Assembly: GCA_027081695.1 (NCBI GenBank)
Contig: JALWJI010000148.1
Coordinates: 1-12,577 of the forward strand
DNA from: Acidilobaceae archaeon
Lineage (GTDB): Archaea > Thermoproteota > Thermoprotei_A > Sulfolobales > Acidilobaceae
Length of the DNA stretch: 12,577 bases
Reading direction: 5' to 3'
Positions 6,391 to 12,325 of the stretch are shown one piece after another. Under the pieces are notes generated by a model. It was not told where the DNA came from and searched no databases. It was given only the letters and a program-made list of their open reading frames with translations. The position numbers were made by a program, and so were the translations under genes. Every line of letters begins with the position of its first letter. Position 1 is the first letter of the stretch.

Positions 6391-6458
6391 TCAAGGGTGG
6401 ATGAGGCCATCTTGCCCCCTCCAGAACGGTGAAGAAATTACCGCGACCCGACACCCCC
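6391..6458 (+). ncRNA. Candidate box C/D guide sRNA, possibly targeting the 16S rRNA 530 loop
   Basis: A terminal stem GGGTG (6395-6399)/CACCC (6452-6456) opens on GAU-GA (6400-6404) opposite GA (6450-6451), which is kink-turn geometry. The following GG/CC pairs extend the non-canonical stem. The box C equivalent is AUGAGGC (6401-6407, degenerate against RUGAUGA) and box D is CCGA (6448-6451). An internal C' GUGAAGA (6429-6435) matches 6 of 7, with D' CAGA (6422-6425) 3 nt before it. The D guide 6436-6447 is 12 nt, the normal length. Nine contiguous bases (6437-6445) are complementary to CGCGGUAAU of the universal 16S 530 loop. The D+5 rule would place a 2'-O-methyl at the C equivalent to E. 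coli C528. Overall length (about 65 nt) and a TATA box 26 bp upstream fit. Weak points are the imperfect box C and an A-C mismatch at guide position 2. Confidence 0.4.
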
Positions 6459-6496
6459 ATCTCCTTTATCAATCACCTGCCCTATAATTCGATACA

Positions 6497-6844
6497 ATGG
6501 GTAGAGGAAGTATGGAGTCTATTGCTAGATCGCTCAAGAATAAAGGCTACAAGATATACCTCAAAGAGATAAAATATAGTAATCTCACAGGATCGCTTGT
6601 CACCGAGAAAAAACTTGTCGCATACAATTTCCTCGAAGGCGTCAAAATCTCCCTCAAAGAAGACAAAGCCACGAACACGTATTCTCTATACGTATTAATA
6701 AGGGGGAAGAAAGCCACATCATCTATTGCTAGCAGACTAGAATCAATTGGCGGAAGCGTAGATCTAGAAGAGGGAGAGAGGCTATTTGGCGTCGTTAGAC
6801 AAATCCCCGAAAACATTATCAGCAGACTCATCGAGTCACTGTAA
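6497..6844 (+). CDS. Uncharacterised small protein (115 aa), first gene of an overlapping pair
   Basis: I do not recognise the family. The 115-residue product is Lys/Ser-rich, apparently an alpha-beta protein without membrane segments or Cys. It has strand-like stretches YKIYLKEIKY (18-27), YSLYVLIRG and ERLFGVVRQI, with helices at the N-terminus (SIARSLKNKG) and the end (ENIISRLIESL). The ATG at 6497 has no SD, but a TATA-like CCTTTATC (about 6463-6470) lies 28-30 bp upstream, fitting a leaderless mRNA. The next ATG (6512) has AGAGG 4 nt before it and would shorten the protein by five residues. Its end overlaps the next gene by 59 bp, and the ribosome binding site of that gene lies inside this one, so the two are probably translationally coupled and functionally related. 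Confidence 0.6.
   Translation: MGRGSMESIARSLKNKGYKIYLKEIKYSNLTGSLVTEKKLVAYNFLEGVKISLKEDKATNTYSLYVLIRGKKATSSIASRLESIGGSVDLEEGERLFGVVRQIPENIISRLIESL
6776..6781 (+). promoter_or_regulatory. Purine-rich Shine-Dalgarno deciding the TTG start at 6786
   Basis: A purine tract (6769-6781), with GAGGG and then GAGAGG, lies directly before the in-frame TTG at 6786. No ATG, GTG or other TTG occurs in that frame for a long distance downstream. This makes 6786 the best start for the 433-aa gene despite its 59-bp overlap with the preceding gene. Confidence 0.5.
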
Positions 6845-8087
6845 AGCCCCCGGCTCACCGGACTGGACAGGTCTAGCATTAAGAATCCTACAAGAGTCCC
6901 CTAGTTATTTAACCAGATTACCTGGTATTGTAAATGCACTATATCGCCTAGGAATAGACCCCGGCAAAACCATAAACCTTAATCTAAGTCTAGGATGCTG
7001 CGGTAAAGCATACTATGTACCCAATAACGACTCCCTCTATACAGAGCTTCTTCATAACCCTAGTGGAAAGGTCGAGGCCAGCATCATCCCTATAGATACA
7101 GATAATCTTTCGTCCACACTACGATTATTTGATAAACTAGGAATACCATGCTCGAAGAACGTCTTGATCGTTAATCCGCTAGGTTGGCCACTCATTTCTC
7201 CAATAATAATGGATAATGCTGGATTAAACAGTAGACATTGCCTTGATCTCGGATCCTACAAGGTTTTCCCAGGAGGGCTTCATCCTCTCCAAGGATTCTC
7301 ATTATCCGGAGAATGCCTTCAGCCATCTTCTAAGGACTCAGATACCAGTATAGAGCTTAGAGGATTCAGGCTGGAGAATTATTACACTCCGATAGGCTCC
7401 TCTAAAACGCTCCAGCTAGATGTGTACGAAGGAGAGAGCTGGATAGCCAGTGTATGGAAGAAGTCTAGTATAACAATCTTAGATAAGGACAGAAAAGGAT
7501 CTTTAGAGATTAAGAGCCCCTTCTACGAGACACCTATAGCTATGCTATATCCGTATAGATTCGTCGAACAAGTGGTACTTGAGGAAGAGTTTACTACTGT
7601 AGCCTTGTCTGCAGGCTACGAGGGTAAAAGCATCGCGATCGGCTCTCGGTATCCTTTCCGGGTTAGGGTAGAACCTGGAAAACTAGAGATACAATATAAT
7701 CGATCTCTTCGCATTAGTCCTGGAGGTCCCTTGACTGCTTTAAGATTAGCAGTAGAGGATTCAATAATTCATAAGCCTATAGAGTATTGTACTGAGGGTT
7801 TAGCTCATATTAGATCGAGTAATAGTATTGTTCTCATCTACGGTGTTGACCCAGATACCTTGGTTCTCCACCTGTTAGCGTACTCGCCGGTAAGTGATGG
7901 TGTTGCGGAGATAAGGGTGAGGGCTCCTGTTAAGCAAGCATTTATTGATGACTGTCGTGAACAGGAACAATTATTGTTCCAACATGAGCTAGGACGAATA
8001 CCGTTGCCCTGGGGTTCATGGTATAAAGTAGAAATAAACGTGAGGAAACCACTGTTTAAGCTGAGAAATAAACAACGATCCCGCTAG
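6786..8087 (+). CDS. Uncharacterised 433-aa protein, weakly like the GH38 alpha-mannosidase C-terminal region
   Basis: There is no confident family assignment. From about residue 125 the order of segments recalls the region after the catalytic domain of GH38 alpha-mannosidases: VLIVNPLGWPL (126-136, like their V-F-N-P-L-S-W), a GLHPLQGFSL loop (164-173), LENYY (196-200) and GESWIASVWKK (216-226). A beta-rich tail follows, ending in an E-Q-x-L...I-P-L-P-x-G-x-W-Y-K-V-E-I pattern (394-416). The family's catalytic N-terminal domain with its metal-binding H-x-D is missing; residues 1-124 are different and carry L-G-C-C-G-K (69-74). The protein could be a non-catalytic beta-sandwich carbohydrate-binding relative, a remnant, or unrelated. 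No signal peptide or membrane segment is seen. It is coupled to the preceding small gene, and a T5 run follows its stop. Confidence 0.65.
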   Translation: MASLDKSPKTLSADSSSHCKAPGSPDWTGLALRILQESPSYLTRLPGIVNALYRLGIDPGKTINLNLSLGCCGKAYYVPNNDSLYTELLHNPSGKVEASIIPIDTDNLSSTLRLFDKLGIPCSKNVLIVNPLGWPLISPIIMDNAGLNSRHCLDLGSYKVFPGGLHPLQGFSLSGECLQPSSKDSDTSIELRGFRLENYYTPIGSSKTLQLDVYEGESWIASVWKKSSITILDKDRKGSLEIKSPFYETPIAMLYPYRFVEQVVLEEEFTTVALSAGYEGKSIAIGSRYPFRVRVEPGKLEIQYNRSLRISPGGPLTALRLAVEDSIIHKPIEYCTEGLAHIRSSNSIVLIYGVDPDTLVLHLLAYSPVSDGVAEIRVRAPVKQAFIDDCREQEQLLFQHELGRIPLPWGSWYKVEINVRKPLFKLRNKQRSR

Positions 8088-8125
8088 TTTTTCTGAAAAT
8101 TATGTTATGTTGGAATGATTTTGTA
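8088..8125. terminator. Short AT-rich convergent terminator region
   Basis: The 38 bp between the stops of two convergent genes is AT-rich. T5 (8088-8092) immediately follows the plus-strand stop, and TTTTGTATT (around 8109-8117) follows on the same strand. In the minus direction AATTTTC lies about 25 nt after the disulfide oxidoreductase stop. There is no hairpin, consistent with archaeal T-tract termination. Confidence 0.3.
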
Positions 8126-8860
8126 TTATAGTCCCGTTGCATCGCCGTAGTCTTTGAGTAGTATTTCTTCTAGGCGTCCTTCTGAAGCTGCGACAACATA
8201 TCGTATAAAGTCTTCTTCATACGGTACTCCTATGAACGCCATCTTTCCGTTAATTGCGATTGCTGGAACACTTGTAACACCGTACTTATCTGCTATATCG
8301 CTGTTCTCATATGCCTCTACTGTGTCTGCTATCACCTTTGGATTTCCTCTTTTATAGGCTTCGTAGGCGAACATGTTTGCTAGCAGGGCCGCGTATGGAC
8401 AATATGGACATGAAGGTGTCACAATTACTTCAATGTGCACTTTCTCCTTAAGTTTTTCTAGTTGTGCCCCAGTATGTTCTTCTAGTCCCGAGTCTCCTTC
8501 GCTTATTCTGAGGATAGTCTCTATGAGTCCTCTTATCTCCTCTCCCGCTGGTATTCCAGTGTATCTAATATAACCGTCTATCATTGTTACTGTTGGAACT
8601 CTCTCGACGTTCTGCTTCTTGAATTCTTCTAGATGTTTTTCTACCGATTTATCGAATATTCTAACTTTCAGCTTTGGCTCACCGTTCTCTTTGGGGCTGT
8701 TATCTTCCATCATTTTGAGTAGTAAGATCGTGTCGTCACAGGTCTCACAGTTTGGTCCTATGAACACGTCTACGGTCACAGGATTAACCATATCAAGTAG
8801 CGTCTCCTGGAGCTCTCTTTGGAATGCTTCACTTGTATCTATCGTGTAATAGTCCGGCAT
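8126..8860 (-). CDS. Protein disulfide oxidoreductase (PDO), tandem thioredoxin folds
   Basis: A 244-residue cytosolic redox protein typical of hyperthermophilic archaea, which form and isomerise disulfides in intracellular proteins. There are two thioredoxin-fold units. The N-unit has the active site C-E-T-C (38-41) and a cis-Pro at V-P-T (88-90). The C-unit has C-P-Y-C (151-154) and a cis-Pro at V-P-A (198-200). The usual family length is about 225-245. C-P-Y-C is the glutaredoxin-like, more active site of this family, while the N-terminal C-E-T-C is a divergent version. There is no signal peptide, so it acts in the cytoplasm, probably with a thioredoxin-reductase-like partner encoded elsewhere. 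The ATG at 8860 has AGGTG 8 nt upstream, in a context (AGGTGCATA) identical to that of the aminopropyltransferase. It is divergent from a Cys-containing HTH regulator. Confidence 0.93.
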   Translation of the reverse strand: MPDYYTIDTSEAFQRELQETLLDMVNPVTVDVFIGPNCETCDDTILLLKMMEDNSPKENGEPKLKVRIFDKSVEKHLEEFKKQNVERVPTVTMIDGYIRYTGIPAGEEIRGLIETILRISEGDSGLEEHTGAQLEKLKEKVHIEVIVTPSCPYCPYAALLANMFAYEAYKRGNPKVIADTVEAYENSDIADKYGVTSVPAIAINGKMAFIGVPYEEDFIRYVVAASEGRLEEILLKDYGDATGL

Positions 8861-8882
8861 CTCTATGCACCTGCCATACTTG

Positions 8883-8978
8883 AATCGTTAACAGGACTAT
8901 TTACCCTTCTATATAGATTAGCTAGATTTAAGTCTTATCAGACAAAATCATTGAATGGACAACTCTAATCGATAACAG
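8883..8978 (+). promoter_or_regulatory. Divergent promoter region with a duplicated AATCGWTAACAG element
   Basis: AATCGTTAACAG (8883-8894) and AATCGATAACAG (8967-8978) differ at one base and lie in the same orientation, 84 bp apart. The first lies where the disulfide oxidoreductase transcript should begin; its TATA box is probably CTATATAG at 8909-8916. The second lies 41 bp before the ATG of the HTH regulator. They are candidate binding sites for a shared regulator, perhaps the adjacent HTH protein. Confidence 0.4.
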
Positions 8979-9018
8979 TTACACTCTCACAAACAGCGTG
9001 ACGCGGGGTAAACGAAAC

Positions 9019-9405
9019 ATGCCGCTAGCAGAGCTACCATGCGAGAAGGCGTCAAGACTAATAATACCATCGATAAGAGCAGCACTAGTAAAGTATCTTA
9101 TCGAACACCGCAATCTTACAAGGTACCACGTGGCAAAGTTACTCGGAATAACGCCTGCATCCGTGACAAACTACATGAAAGGCGAGAGAGGAACAAAACT
9201 AATCGAACAACTACTTATGAATCAAGACTATTACCGTGTAATCGAGAAAATGGCTGATGTAATAATTAGGAACCGTGGTCTCTATACGGATTCTGCCTAT
9301 GTCCAGTATAAAGACTTAGTGTGTACTCTATGTTCACAGCTTAATGAGGCGGCTAAGAAGGCAAATTGTCCGCCTCATGGTCATAATGGTGTAAATGGAT
9401 CATAG
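9019..9405 (+). CDS. Small HTH transcriptional regulator with Cys motif (COG2522-like)
   Basis: About 128 residues. The N-terminus has the archaeal COG2522 look: L-P-C-E (6-9), then I-P-S-I-R-A-A-L-V-K-Y-L, followed by an XRE/lambda-repressor-like HTH (about 36-58). The recognition part is AKLLGITPASVTNYMKGERG. The C-terminal half is helical and ends with C-T-L-C (102-105) and a further Cys (117). With C8 this gives four cysteines that could bind a metal or form a redox switch (inference). An upstream GTG at 8998 is in frame but has no SD. ATG 9019 follows GGGGT (9005-9009), and its protein begins like the family, so I prefer it. It is divergent from the disulfide oxidoreductase, and the duplicated element between them suggests auto- or cross-regulation. 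Confidence 0.82.
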   Translation: MPLAELPCEKASRLIIPSIRAALVKYLIEHRNLTRYHVAKLLGITPASVTNYMKGERGTKLIEQLLMNQDYYRVIEKMADVIIRNRGLYTDSAYVQYKDLVCTLCSQLNEAAKKANCPPHGHNGVNGS

Positions 9406-9560
9406 CATGAGTACTGTAATGCCGTGTTTGCCCCTGAATCCTTCCCTTAGATTCCCCTGAATATTATTCCACGTTAATATCTACGGGATACGATGCTTAG
9501 GTTCTCAAGGTGCCATGGAAAATATACTATTTTAACATTGAGGAGTAAATATTATGTATA
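9406..9560 (+). promoter_or_regulatory. Upstream region of the regulator-NTPase-Trm1 operon
   Basis: This 155-bp gap separates two plus-strand genes. It holds a direct repeat CCCCTGAAT (9431-9439 and 9454-9462, 23-bp period), a TATA-like AAAATATA (9519-9526) predicting a start near 9550, and GAGGAG (9540-9545) set 8 nt before an out-of-phase ATG (9554). That ATG opens a 12-codon frame ending at TAA 9590-9592, overlapping the operon's first start codon. If transcription really starts near 9550, GAGGAG is not in the mRNA. Confidence 0.35.
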
Positions 9561-9584
9561 ATGGAATGGATAAGGAGATGCACT

Positions 9585-10571
9585 ATGATTAAAGATGCTG
9601 CTACAAAAGAACTACTCTATCAGACGCTGGCAGTACTGTATAAGCATGCAGAGCAACTTGTAGTTCTCGAATACCCTAAGAGTATTGAGAGACGAAGCGT
9701 TGATCTAGTGGTTAAGTTTAGGAATGGTAAGAAACTCCTTGTAAAAGTAGCCTATGATGCAGATGCACTTCCTAGAAGCGAGATCCAGGAACTGCATAAT
9801 TTATCTTCTGTCCTAGAGGTTCCCGCAATAATAGTCTCCGTATACAGGTCGGGTACACCTCTGATCGATGGTGTAGCATATGAGAGAGGCGGAGTTAGGA
9901 TTGTAACTCCTGAGACCTTGAATAATATTCTCTCAGGTAAGGAGCAGATCTATATCTATGAGGGAAAAGACTGCTTTAAGCTAAGTATTGACGGTCAAAA
10001 ACTAAAAGAGAAGCGTCTCGAAAAGAATATGAGCCTAGGAGATCTAGCATTATTAGTCGGTGTATCTAGAAGAGCAATATATGAGTATGAGAAAGGAAAC
10101 ATGGAGCCTAGCATAGAGAAAGGAGAGAAACTAATCAAGGTTTTAGGAGAGGACATAGTTAAACCAGTCAACATCTTTAAGCCTGTTAAGAGACAGCTCC
10201 GTACGTCATCGTTAATGTTCGATACAGAGACCGAACAGAAAATTGCAAATACGCTACTATCTAAGGGATATAGCATAGCTCATGCTAAGAGAACAGTAGT
10301 AGATCTTACTGCAAGAAAGGGATCTGAGGACAAGATCACAGTCTTAGTCGAGCATCCTAGGGAGAGTAGTCAGAGAATTATTGAGAAGATCTATTATCTT
10401 AACCGGATGGCTGATACGGTTGATGTAAAAGAAAGATATGTAATAGTTGAGAAGAAAAAGGTTGCCCAGGAGCTTCGTAAGGAAGGAATATTAGCCTATA
10501 ATTCATGGGAATTTATGAGAATGGTCGCTGAAGGTGGACAGCGAAAGAAGAACGATGATGACGAGACATAG
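9585..10571 (+). CDS. HTH (XRE/Cro-type) regulator flanked by two alpha-beta domains, COG1395-like
   Basis: About 328 residues. An archaeal-type putative transcriptional regulator with a central Cro/CI helix-turn-helix (about 139-190; KLKEKRLEKNMSLGDLALLV, then GVSRRAIYEYEKGNMEPS). The segments before it (about 35-115) and after it (about 235-315) resemble each other. Each has a strand pair starting R-x-V-D-L (D40, D240), then a second strand, a helix and a final strand, a pattern recalling restriction-nuclease-like folds. The E-x-K of active nucleases is not conserved in either (LVK and LVE at that place), so nuclease activity is unlikely. The start ATG 9585 has AGGAG (9573-9577) 7 nt upstream; ATG 9561 is an eight-residue-longer option without a spaced SD. 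Its stop overlaps the THEP1 gene by 17 bp. The target is unknown. Confidence 0.8.
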   Translation: MIKDAATKELLYQTLAVLYKHAEQLVVLEYPKSIERRSVDLVVKFRNGKKLLVKVAYDADALPRSEIQELHNLSSVLEVPAIIVSVYRSGTPLIDGVAYERGGVRIVTPETLNNILSGKEQIYIYEGKDCFKLSIDGQKLKEKRLEKNMSLGDLALLVGVSRRAIYEYEKGNMEPSIEKGEKLIKVLGEDIVKPVNIFKPVKRQLRTSSLMFDTETEQKIANTLLSKGYSIAHAKRTVVDLTARKGSEDKITVLVEHPRESSQRIIEKIYYLNRMADTVDVKERYVIVEKKKVAQELRKEGILAYNSWEFMRMVAEGGQRKKNDDDET

Positions 10572-11121
10572 AGGAATCTTTCTCACAGGGGAGCCGGGGA
10601 GCGGGAAGACAACCGCGGTATACAAGGCAGTTGAGATTCTAGGAAAATCATGTCGTCTCGCAGGATTCCTAGCTCCCGAGCTGAGGTCAAGCGAGGGCTA
10701 CAGGCTAGGTTTTAACATACGAGATCTCAGAGGCAGAGAATGGTGTCTTGCACGGAGAGGATATCATTCTCCTGTTAGGGTAGGAAGGTATGGTGTCTGT
10801 GTTGATTATGTGAATGAAGCGGTTGAGATTTTACGTGGTGAACTTCTTGGTAGTGATGTCGATATTATTATAATCGATGAAATTGGCCCCATGGAATTGA
10901 AGGTTTCGAGTCTTAGAAACTTGATAATAGACGTCCTTCTAGGCGATAAGCCGGTCATAGGCGTTGTTCATCGAAGGCTGAAAACAAGTGATCCCGAGGT
11001 ATATCGTCTTGTAGAGAGGAAAGGTGTAATCTTATATATGACCAGGCAGAACCGCGACCTCATCACTTCCAGGTTTCTTAGATATGTAGAGGAGATAAGA
11101 AATGAATACTGTAGTTATTAG
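10555..11121 (+). CDS. THEP1-type nucleoside-triphosphatase (COG1618)
   Basis: About 188 residues. A P-loop NTPase with Walker A G-E-P-G-S-G-K-T-T (12-20) near the N-terminus and Walker B I-I-I-I-D-E (104-109) followed by the family signature IGPMEL. Further family features are the A-G-F-L-A-P-E segment and V-I-G-V-V-H-R-R near the base-binding end. Characterised members (Aquifex THEP1, human NTPCR) hydrolyse NTPs broadly and slowly; the physiological role is unresolved, with nucleotide clean-up or an RNA-related role suggested. ATG 10555 (or 10558) is preferred over GTG 10534 because it puts the P-loop at the usual distance from the N-terminus. Its ribosome binding site is weak (AGAAG), so it is probably coupled to translation of the overlapping upstream gene. 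It overlaps trm1 by 20 bp, the middle gene of a tight operon. Confidence 0.9.
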   Translation: MMTRHRGIFLTGEPGSGKTTAVYKAVEILGKSCRLAGFLAPELRSSEGYRLGFNIRDLRGREWCLARRGYHSPVRVGRYGVCVDYVNEAVEILRGELLGSDVDIIIIDEIGPMELKVSSLRNLIIDVLLGDKPVIGVVHRRLKTSDPEVYRLVERKGVILYMTRQNRDLITSRFLRYVEEIRNEYCSY

Positions 11122-12283
11122 GGAAGGGAAAGCGCTTATTCACATACCGGATCCTTCACATGCAATTCAAGGAGATAGATTCGAGCCTGCATGGCTCCCA
11201 GTATTCTATAATCCTATAATGGTGTTTAATAGGGATCTCAGCATCCTAGTCTTAGACTCGTATACAAGATTGCATGCTCCGCATAAGCCAATAAAAGCGA
11301 TAGACGCGCTCTCCGGCACAGGTGTACGTGCGGTAAGACTTGCACTCGAGGTCAATGGCCTAGAATATATCCATGCGAATGACATAGATCCCCGAGCTGT
11401 GAGACTCATAGAGTCTAACTCAATGCTAAACAATGTCGGAGACAGAGTAAAAATCCATCAAATGGATGCTAATAGGTTACTAAACACTATAAGGACCGAG
11501 TATCATGAACCGATCCTATACGTAGACATTGATCCTTTTGGAAGCCCAGCCCCATTTGCACGAGAAGCTCTCTATACAACTGGACACCATGGACTGGCCG
11601 CTTTTACTGCAACTGACTTGGGAGTTCTCGAGGGGAGCAAGTCTCGGCCTGCTCGGCGGAAGTACTGGGTGGAGATACGTAAGACTCCGGAGTCTAAGGA
11701 AGTGGGCTTAAGAGTACTATTGGGGTTCCTGGCTAGGACAGCCGCATCTCTTGATAAGAGTATTAGGCCTCTCTTATCATACTATGCGGATCATTACTAT
11801 AGGGTCTATTTACTTTTGGAGCGTGGTTCGAAGAAAGCCGATGCTATGCTTGAGTCAATGATTGGGTATGCTACGTACTGTAGGGAAGTGAAGCGGACCT
11901 TTCTCGGGCAGATATCTTGTCCACGTGGAGAGAGGGGTGTAGTTATTGGACCGCTTTGGAAGGGGCCGTTAGCGGATTCTGGATTCCTGGAAAGACTAAG
12001 GGGTAGCTTGCCCCGGTTCGAGTATCTGGAGACTTTCGATCGTATAACCAAGTTAATGGACATGTTAGTTTCCGAGACGAATGTTTGTACTGATTGTATT
12101 CACTATAGAATTGACTATGTCGCCTCTGCCGTATCTACGAGTATGCCTCCGAGAGAAAGGCTGATTGAGGATCTTGTTGCTCTTGGTTATAGAGCTTCCC
12201 GAACGCACTTCTCACCATTAGGAATACGGACTAATGCCCCATATAGTATTGTATCGTATTTAATAAGAAAATACTCGAAATAG
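11102..12283 (+). CDS. trm1: tRNA (guanine26-N2)-dimethyltransferase Trm1
   Basis: A 393-residue SAM-dependent enzyme that converts G26 of many tRNAs to N2,N2-dimethylguanosine, a modification prominent in thermophile tRNAs. The family pattern is complete. F-Y-N-P-I-M-V-F-N-R-D-L-S (35-47) comes first, then SAM motif I D-A-L-S-G-T-G-V-R (68-76). N-D-I (93-95) and the catalytic D-I-D-P-F-G-S-P-A-P-F (142-152) follow. The late parts are V-G-L-R-V-L-L-G-F-L-A-R, Y-Y-A-D-H-Y-Y-R-V-Y and G-P-L-W-K-G-P-L. One variation is that the segment after A-T-D (170-172) reads LGVLEG instead of the common T-A-P-L-C-G, replacing a usual Cys by Glu. A C-T-D-C pair (329-332) lies near the C-terminal domain. GGAG about 6 nt before the ATG supports the start, which overlaps the THEP1 gene. 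Confidence 0.95.
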   Translation: MNTVVIREGKALIHIPDPSHAIQGDRFEPAWLPVFYNPIMVFNRDLSILVLDSYTRLHAPHKPIKAIDALSGTGVRAVRLALEVNGLEYIHANDIDPRAVRLIESNSMLNNVGDRVKIHQMDANRLLNTIRTEYHEPILYVDIDPFGSPAPFAREALYTTGHHGLAAFTATDLGVLEGSKSRPARRKYWVEIRKTPESKEVGLRVLLGFLARTAASLDKSIRPLLSYYADHYYRVYLLLERGSKKADAMLESMIGYATYCREVKRTFLGQISCPRGERGVVIGPLWKGPLADSGFLERLRGSLPRFEYLETFDRITKLMDMLVSETNVCTDCIHYRIDYVASAVSTSMPPRERLIEDLVALGYRASRTHFSPLGIRTNAPYSIVSYLIRKYSK

Positions 12284-12325
12284 AAAACGAGGTGCTTGGA
12301 GAACCCTTTACTGTTTTACTTTGAT
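12284..12325. terminator. T-rich convergent terminator region after trm1
   Basis: On the plus strand CCCTTTACTGTTTTACTTTG (12303-12322) follows the trm1 stop and runs into the end of the opposing gene. On the minus strand the sequence past its stop (GTTTTCTATTTC, about 12277-12288, then more T-rich DNA within trm1) can serve the other transcript. The overlapping 3' ends resemble those at 390-436. Confidence 0.3.

Noticed and set aside
9039..9257. A 72-codon frame overlapping the HTH regulator in another phase
   Set aside because: Arg/Asn/Thr-rich shadow of the recognisable HTH gene, no SD, no domain.
9407..9460. Second box C/D sRNA suggested by AUGAGUA and two CUGA boxes
   Set aside because: No terminal stem, no C' between the CUGA boxes, and the first guide would be about 20 nt; better described as a direct repeat.
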